A stretch of 46,807 nt of DNA from an uncultured Planctomycetota bacterium (GTDB lineage Bacteria; Planctomycetota; Planctomycetia; Pirellulales; Thermoguttaceae): the NCBI GenBank assembly GCA_902796885.1, contig CADBQY010000125.1:1-46807 (forward strand). Direction: 5' to 3'. Positions 42,420-46,807 of the stretch are shown here, in pieces. Under the pieces are notes generated by a model. It saw only the letters and a list, made by a program, of their open reading frames with translations, searched no databases and was not told where the DNA came from. Within the stretch, counting starts at the first letter, position 1; each line of letters begins with the position of its first letter. A program made the position numbers and the translations under genes.

Positions 42420-44951
42420 ATGTCCGAACAGACCCCGCAACCCGCCGAAAATCCTTCCGCCATGACCGCGCCTCACGCCAACGATTCGTATACGGCTAAA
42501 GACCTCGAACATTTAAGCGACCGCGAGCACGTTCGGATCCGTCCGGCGATGTATATCGGCGACACCGGCACGCGCGGTTTGCACCACCTGGTGACCGAAG
42601 TCGTCGACAACTCGATCGACGAGGCGCTGGCCGGGTTCGCCAATACGATTTCGGTGACGATCAACAGCGACGGCTCGGTCACGGTCGAAGACAACGGCCG
42701 CGGGATTCCGGTCGAGATTCACCCCGATCTGAAAAAGTCGACTCTGGAAGGGGTCATGACGGTCCTGAAATTCGGCGGCAAGTTCAGCAAGGGGGCGTAT
42801 CAGACGTCGGGCGGTCTGCACGGGGTCGGCGTGACGGTGGTCAATTTCCTTTCGGAGTGGTGCGTGGTCGAAGTTCGGCGCGACGGTTACGTCTGGCAGC
42901 AGGAATACGAACGCGGAATCCCGACGGGCGACATCAGCAAGATGGAAAAGACCGACGGGCACGGCACCAAGACCACCTTTAAGCCGGATCCGCAGATATT
43001 CCCCGACACCAAGTTCGATTACAACAACCTGTTCCGGCGTTTGCAAGACCTGGCGTTTTTGAACCACGGGGTGAAGATCATCTACAAGGACGAACGTACC
43101 GGCCAGGGAGAGACGTTCAAGTATGAAAACGGTCTGATCGACTTCATCAACAACCTGAACCGGTCGACAGAGCCGATTCACGCCGACGTGATCTACCTTT
43201 CGGGGGAAAGCGAGGGGGTTCGCGTCGAAATCGCTCTTCAGTATACGTCGGAATATACCGAAAACGTCCGCTCCTACGTGAACAACATCTTCACGCACGA
43301 AGGGGGAACGCACCTTTCGGGGTTCCGCAGCGCGCTGACACGATGCCTGAACAACTACGGCAAGGGGCAGAACCTTTTCAAGAACCAGGTCCTGACCGGC
43401 GAAGATTTCCGTGAAGGACTGACCGCGGTCATTTCGACCCAGGTGCCGAACCCCCGCTTCGAAGGGCAGACGAAGACCAAGCTCGGCAACGGCGAGGTCG
43501 AGGGGATTGTCAACTCGATCGTCGGGGACGGTCTTTCGAAATATTTGGAAGAGCATCCGCAGTCGGCGCAGTCGATCGTCAAGAAGGCGATCCTCGCCGC
43601 CGAGGCGCGCGAAAGCGCCCGGAAAGCGCGGATGCTGGTCCGCGAGCGAAAAGGCGCGCTCAATCACGGCGGGATGCCGGGGAAACTTCGCGACTGCTCG
43701 AGTCGCGAGATGGAAAAATGCGAACTTTATCTGGTCGAGGGGAACTCGGCGGGCGGGAGCGCCGAAGGGGGGCGAATCCGGGAATTTCAGGCGATCCTTC
43801 CTCTCCGCGGGAAAGTGATCAACGCTTATAAGGCGCGCGAGGTCAAAGTCTTGGCGAACGAAGAGGTCAAGAGTATGATCACCGCGCTCGGCTGCGGGAT
43901 CGGCGACGAGGTCGCTCTGACCAAACGCCGTTCCGGCAAGGTCGTGATCATGACCGATGCCGACGTCGACGGTTCGCATATCCGCACGCTCCTGCTGACT
44001 TTCTTCTATCGGCAGATGTACCGTCTGGTTCAGGCCGGCTGCGTCTACGCCGCCCTTCCGCCCCTTTACAAGGTGCGCAAGAAAGGGAGCAAGAACGCGC
44101 CTCCGCGCTACGTTCAGACCGACGAAGAGATGCGGCGCGAACTTCTCGAAAGCGGGATCGCCGGCGCGATCTTCGATCCGCAGGACGGTCGGCTGATCGA
44201 AGGGGACGCGCTCGGCCGCCTCTGTAAGACGCTCAGTCAGATCGAAGACTCGATTCAGGCGCTTGAACGGCGCGGGATCAGTCTTCGCGAGCATGCCGCG
44301 CGGCAAGACAAAGAGTCCGCGCGTCTGCCCTATTATCACGTCTTCTGGAAGAAAGAAGAACACTGGTTCCTGACCCGGCGCGAGCTGGACGAGTTCACAT
44401 CGAAGATCGAGGCGGAAACGGGAGAATCGGTCGAAAAGCTGACCAGTCACGACAGTCTCGGTTCGGCGCTGAGCGGGGGCGATACGCCGATCGCGGCCGA
44501 AGGGGAAGACCTGGGCGACCGCGGCCTGCATATCACCGAACTTCACGAGGTTCGTTCGCTCAACCGCCAGCTGGCCGATCTGCGCGAAATGGGGTTCGAG
44601 ATCAACACGCTGATTCCCGAAAAGCGGACCGGTCTGGAAGGTTCGCGTTACTATCTGCGGAAAGGGGATTCGGAGACGGGGATCGGCGATTTGCGCGAGC
44701 TCCTGACCGCGATCCGTCATTCCGGCGAAAAGGGGTTCATCATCACGCGGTTCAAAGGTCTGGGCGAAATGGATCCGGAAGAGCTCCGCGAAACGACGCT
44801 CGACCCGAAGAACCGCTCGCTGGTTCAGATTACGATGGAAGACGCTTCGGCCGCCGACGATCTGTTCCGCATTCTGATGGGTGACAGCGTCGAACCGCGC
44901 CGCGAGTTCATCGAGCAGAACGCCCTGGAAGTGAAAAATCTCGACGTCTGA
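42420..44951 (+). CDS. gyrB: DNA gyrase subunit B
   Basis: An 843-residue ATPase subunit of gyrase, which introduces negative supercoils with GyrA. The GHKL ATPase part shows VTEVVDNSIDEALAG, VEDNGRGIPVEIH and TSGGLHGVGVTVVNFLS. The TOPRIM metal site has E440 and D513/D515/D517 (MTDADVDGSHIRT). The QAILPLRGKVINAYKAR segment is present, and the C-terminus ends FRILMGDSVEPRREFIEQNALEVKNLDV as usual. An insert of about 200 residues splits the TOPRIM domain (from about residue 555 to ITRFKGLGEMDPEEL), similar in place to that of gammaproteobacterial GyrB. The motif EGDSAGGSA reads EGNSAGGSA: the Asp two residues after the catalytic Glu is N442. ParE is less likely given length and tail. Confidence 0.93.
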   Translation: MSEQTPQPAENPSAMTAPHANDSYTAKDLEHLSDREHVRIRPAMYIGDTGTRGLHHLVTEVVDNSIDEALAGFANTISVTINSDGSVTVEDNGRGIPVEIHPDLKKSTLEGVMTVLKFGGKFSKGAYQTSGGLHGVGVTVVNFLSEWCVVEVRRDGYVWQQEYERGIPTGDISKMEKTDGHGTKTTFKPDPQIFPDTKFDYNNLFRRLQDLAFLNHGVKIIYKDERTGQGETFKYENGLIDFINNLNRSTEPIHADVIYLSGESEGVRVEIALQYTSEYTENVRSYVNNIFTHEGGTHLSGFRSALTRCLNNYGKGQNLFKNQVLTGEDFREGLTAVISTQVPNPRFEGQTKTKLGNGEVEGIVNSIVGDGLSKYLEEHPQSAQSIVKKAILAAEARESARKARMLVRERKGALNHGGMPGKLRDCSSREMEKCELYLVEGNSAGGSAEGGRIREFQAILPLRGKVINAYKAREVKVLANEEVKSMITALGCGIGDEVALTKRRSGKVVIMTDADVDGSHIRTLLLTFFYRQMYRLVQAGCVYAALPPLYKVRKKGSKNAPPRYVQTDEEMRRELLESGIAGAIFDPQDGRLIEGDALGRLCKTLSQIEDSIQALERRGISLREHAARQDKESARLPYYHVFWKKEEHWFLTRRELDEFTSKIEAETGESVEKLTSHDSLGSALSGGDTPIAAEGEDLGDRGLHITELHEVRSLNRQLADLREMGFEINTLIPEKRTGLEGSRYYLRKGDSETGIGDLRELLTAIRHSGEKGFIITRFKGLGEMDPEELRETTLDPKNRSLVQITMEDASAADDLFRILMGDSVEPRREFIEQNALEVKNLDV

Positions 44952-45257
44952 CCGCGCCGTTTGATTTCGGACGCGGTATACGCGTAAAGCGGGACTTGAA
45001 CGCCGGCGAGAGGGGGGACGGCGCGACCGCCGGACCGCAGTGAGGGATATGTCCGAAAAGACGCGCGCGGAGTATTCCCGAATATACAATGCTGCGCAGC
45101 CGGTTTGTATGACACAAGAATAACCGCTCATCTGCGGGGATTTCGATGGATTTCAGGGAATTGGTGGGAAACATCCCTTATATATGGGAGTAGATTCAAG
45201 GCCGAAACCGGGTTTTTGAGGGGAAGGAGGGGGCTGGCGGGGCTGATGGTGTGTTAC
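44952..45257. other. 306-bp gap between gyrB and the AT-rich island
   Basis: No supported gene. Short stems occur (ACGCG/CGCGT 44971-44985; CCGGCG/CGCCGG 45003-45033), neither with a T run. Base composition falls from GC-rich to AT-rich near 45090, marking the edge of the island. Confidence 0.45.
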
Positions 45258-45554
45258 CTAATAAACCCGTCCCGGTACCGGTTTGTGATTATATTTATAA
45301 ATCTGTTTGAATGTAATACCAAGACTCTTGTCAACGCTTCGGACGAAAGCGTCGCTTTTCGTGATGTATTCCGGTAAACCAGCGGGAGGTCTGAAATTTT
45401 TGAGGAAACGAACGAGCATTGTTTCAAGTTCGAGGCTAAAAGGCGTGTCCTCAATTTCATCCGGTGCGAAAGTTATACCCCGAGGCAAAGCAGGGTATAG
45501 GTAGAGGTTGGCGATTTCGTCTCCACGCCTCGCTTCGTAAATTACTTGCAACAT
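45258..45554 (-). CDS. Small protein downstream of the zincin remnant, possible partner/immunity gene
   Basis: A 98-residue protein beginning MLQVIYEARRGDEIANLYLYPALPRGI and ending KQIYKYNHKPVPGRVY, acidic in the middle (APDEIEDTPFSLELETMLVRFL). AGAGGA lies 8 nt before ATG 45554; a start 21 nt earlier is possible but lacks such a site. The gene overlaps the end of the zincin frame by about 13 nt, so the two were translated together. No family is recognised. Size and coupling fit an immunity or accessory protein for the HExxH domain, which is inference. AT content and codon use differ from neighbours, suggesting transfer. Confidence 0.6.
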   Translation of the reverse strand: MLQVIYEARRGDEIANLYLYPALPRGITFAPDEIEDTPFSLELETMLVRFLKNFRPPAGLPEYITKSDAFVRSVDKSLGITFKQIYKYNHKPVPGRVY

Positions 45555-46092
45555 TTTATCATCCTCTCGTACCATTCACGGTGGTTGCTCATTATATACA
45601 GCGGGTCCTCTGCGAAATCCTGCATAAACATACTGAATAACTCTGTCTTGCCATCACTGTATATTTTAGTGCAGTAATCCTCCGGGACAAGTGATTTATC
45701 CCGCGGCTCATAGTAATTCTCATCGTCGCCATATTCGGGGTTTACGTCCTTGAGACGTCGTTCTATTCTATTGCCATCGTCTTTCGTTGTAAAGTCATCG
45801 AAAACCTTTTCAATTTTGTCTGCTATGTCCGGGTATAATTCTTCCATAGCGTGAGCCCATTCGTGCAGAGCTTTTTTAGCAGTAGAATTTGTTTTGAGGC
45901 ATAACGTTGTTCCTTTGCAATATTCTCTTTTTTGGTCGGTAACTTCTATCTGAATACTTTCCCAGTCAAAATCCTTTATACAAAATACCTCCGCTCCCAG
46001 CCGTTTTCACGAGCCTTTTTATTATATTCCTCTTCTGCCAGTTTATCGAAATCGGCGTTAGCGGCGGTGAGGAAGCGATGATTAAAAGAATT
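45542..46092 (-). pseudogene. Broken gene for a HExxH zincin-like domain (phage head/toxin type)
   Basis: From 45847 down to the stop at 45542 the frame reads MEELYPDIADKIEKVF and onward, but the same frame continues upstream without any start codon and contains STAKKALHEWAHAMEEL, a zinc-peptidase HExxH motif (HEWAH, near 45848-45870). Further down, YCTKIYSDGKTELFSMFMQDFAEDP resembles the Glu-containing third-ligand region of metallopeptidase domains attached to phage minor head proteins and polymorphic toxins. Upstream of a stop near 46007 the homologous-looking sequence (NHRFLTAANADFDKLAEEEYNKKARENGWERRYF) is in another frame, joined by a -1 shift at a TTTT run near 45985. No start is found there either. 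So this is a 5'-truncated, frameshifted remnant, AT-rich relative to its neighbours. Confidence 0.6.
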
Positions 46093-46212
46093 CGACGAGC
46101 GAGAGCGAACCGCCGAAATCGGCGGGATCGACGATTATTGCCGTTGGTGCCGACGTTCCCGTGTCTCGGGAAGTTCGCGGTGAGCGGACGGACTCTTTCC
46201 GCCATACAACAG

Positions 46213-46241
46213 CCCCCGCAAAGCCGAAAACTTTGCGGGGG
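46213..46241 (-). terminator. Hairpin terminator of the PHP-like gene
   Basis: A perfect 11-bp stem (46213-46223 with 46231-46241), 7-nt loop, lying 18 nt beyond the stop codon of the leftward gene. The following sequence on that strand is only moderately T-rich. Confidence 0.7.
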
Positions 46242-46259
46242 TTCCGACGTGAACCGTTT

Positions 46260-46807
46260 TCAGCTTCGGTACGGCTGGGTCCAGGCGGCGTTTTCGGTTT
46301 CCCAGTCTTTTTTGACCGCGCCTTTTTTGTAAATCTTGGCGCGGACGTAGAGATCGTCCTGTTTCAGCGTGTAACTGGCTTCGGCCCCTTCCGCCGATTC
46401 GAGGACCTTTCCGATCTCTTTGGAATAGCATTCCAGCTTTCGCGGAAGCGATTTTCCTTTTTCATAGGGCGTCTCGGCATATTCGCAGTCGGGGTTGTAG
46501 TCCTTCTTGGTGCCGATAAAGTCGATGACGTATTCCCCTTCTTCTTGGACGTCGATTTTGACTTCGAGCGTTTTGCCGTCGAAACGAATGTCTTCAAACG
46601 CCAGCCCCCGCGTCCCGTGCGCGGCGTAGAAGTCGCCGGCGCGTATCGCGGCGAGAATGTCGGCCGCCGCAAGCCGTTCGGCGCGGACCACACTCCAGCC
46701 GACTCCCCATTGCTCCATGTTGTGGAAGTCGTCAGACCCCATTCCGTAAAGGAGCGGCTGGTCGTGCGTGACGCGGTAGGCGTTGACGATATCCCACATC
46801 TGTTCGG
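46260..46807 (-). CDS. C-terminal part of a PHP-like metal-dependent hydrolase (5' end outside window)
   Basis: The last 182 residues of a longer protein whose N-terminus lies beyond the right edge; the frame is open to 46807. The segment HDQPLLYGMGSDDFHNM followed by GVGWSVVRAERLAAADILAAIRAGDFYAAHGTRG matches the end of PHP-type phosphoesterase domains (a late metal-binding GSDxH motif, then a helix listing and gaining the GxxYA..G signature). The remaining 110 residues (EDIRFDGKTLEVKIDV and onward, many strands) look like a beta-sandwich appended in planctomycete members. ATG 46799 is an internal Met, not the start. Substrate unknown. Confidence 0.75.
   Translation of the reverse strand, partial: EQMWDIVNAYRVTHDQPLLYGMGSDDFHNMEQWGVGWSVVRAERLAAADILAAIRAGDFYAAHGTRGLAFEDIRFDGKTLEVKIDVQEEGEYVIDFIGTKKDYNPDCEYAETPYEKGKSLPRKLECYSKEIGKVLESAEGAEASYTLKQDDLYVRAKIYKKGAVKKDWETENAAWTQPYRS

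Noticed and set aside
42513..45131. An 872-codon open frame antisense to gyrB
   Set aside because: Its sequence is Arg/Asp/Leu-rich without motifs and mirrors the GC-biased third positions of gyrB, which is certain. The same explains the long antisense frames opposite the 761-aa protein, the RND pump, the sigma factors, groEL and the phosphofructokinase.
44908..45174. An 88-codon minus-strand frame (MFPTNSLKSIEIP...) crossing the gyrB end
   Set aside because: Half of it overlaps gyrB, the C-terminal part is Arg/Pro/Ser shadow sequence, and it has no recognised homology.
45105..45377. A 90-codon plus-strand frame in the AT-rich island
   Set aside because: It runs antisense to the small gene that has a proper ribosome-binding site and coupling, and it lacks a start site of its own.
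46078..46259. Open frames in several phases between the zincin remnant and the PHP-like gene
   Set aside because: None has both a start and a protein-like composition. The frame ending SLSLVEFF might be another gene remnant, but the evidence is too thin.

Overview
The window reads as a stretch of chromosome from a GC-rich bacterium of the Planctomycetota, probably near Pirellulales. This is inferred from gene content, because no rRNA is present. Pointers are a zinc-ribbon/GYF-domain membrane protein, two RpoD-type sigma factors side by side, a PPi-type phosphofructokinase, a Tat-exported Gfo/Idh/MocA oxidoreductase, a Lys/Ala-rich histone-like protein and several large secreted proteins with low-complexity arms. 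Coding density is high. GTG and TTG starts are common. Many transcription units end in strong GC-rich hairpins.

Layout. 1-6.7 kb: a GNAT acetyltransferase, a 761-residue secreted protein of unknown function, and a leftward group (D-aminoacyl-tRNA deacylase, dicarboxylate/glutamate symporter, aldo/keto reductase) plus a MarR regulator. 6.8-15.6 kb: an RND efflux pair divergent from the MarR gene, then a histidine kinase, an NtrC-type sigma-54 activator and an acyltransferase. 15.7-19.8 kb: trpS, a PfkB kinase, a SIS-domain protein and thyX, closed by a textbook terminator. 19.8-21.5 kb: a secreted protein with a FlgG-like C-terminal half and an unknown protein. 22-25.4 kb: the two sigma factors. 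25.4-27.8 kb (minus): an SNF2 helicase and an unknown partner. 28.1-30.1 kb: groES-groEL. 30.2-32.5 kb: the GYF protein and a PPi-dependent phosphofructokinase. 32.8-39.4 kb: three tandem Na/Pi cotransporter paralogs. 39.9-45 kb: the histone-like protein, the Gfo/Idh/MocA oxidoreductase, dciA and gyrB. 45-46.8 kb: an AT-richer island with a broken HExxH zincin gene and a small downstream gene, then the 3' part of a PHP-like gene that leaves the window.

How the parts connect. The groESL operon has an exact sigma-54 (-24/-12) promoter with a palindrome about 120 bp upstream, and an NtrC-type activator with its kinase lies in the same window, so sigma-54 control of the chaperonin is a testable idea. 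The kinase and activator genes each have a promoter embedded in the terminator hairpin of the preceding gene. The three phosphate-transporter copies each carry a signal peptide, an extracytoplasmic cadherin/Ig-like domain, the two QSS-type transport repeats and a PhoU-like tail, an unusual architecture and copy number. The FlgG-like secreted protein and the decayed zincin gene pair are the other observations most likely to be new.
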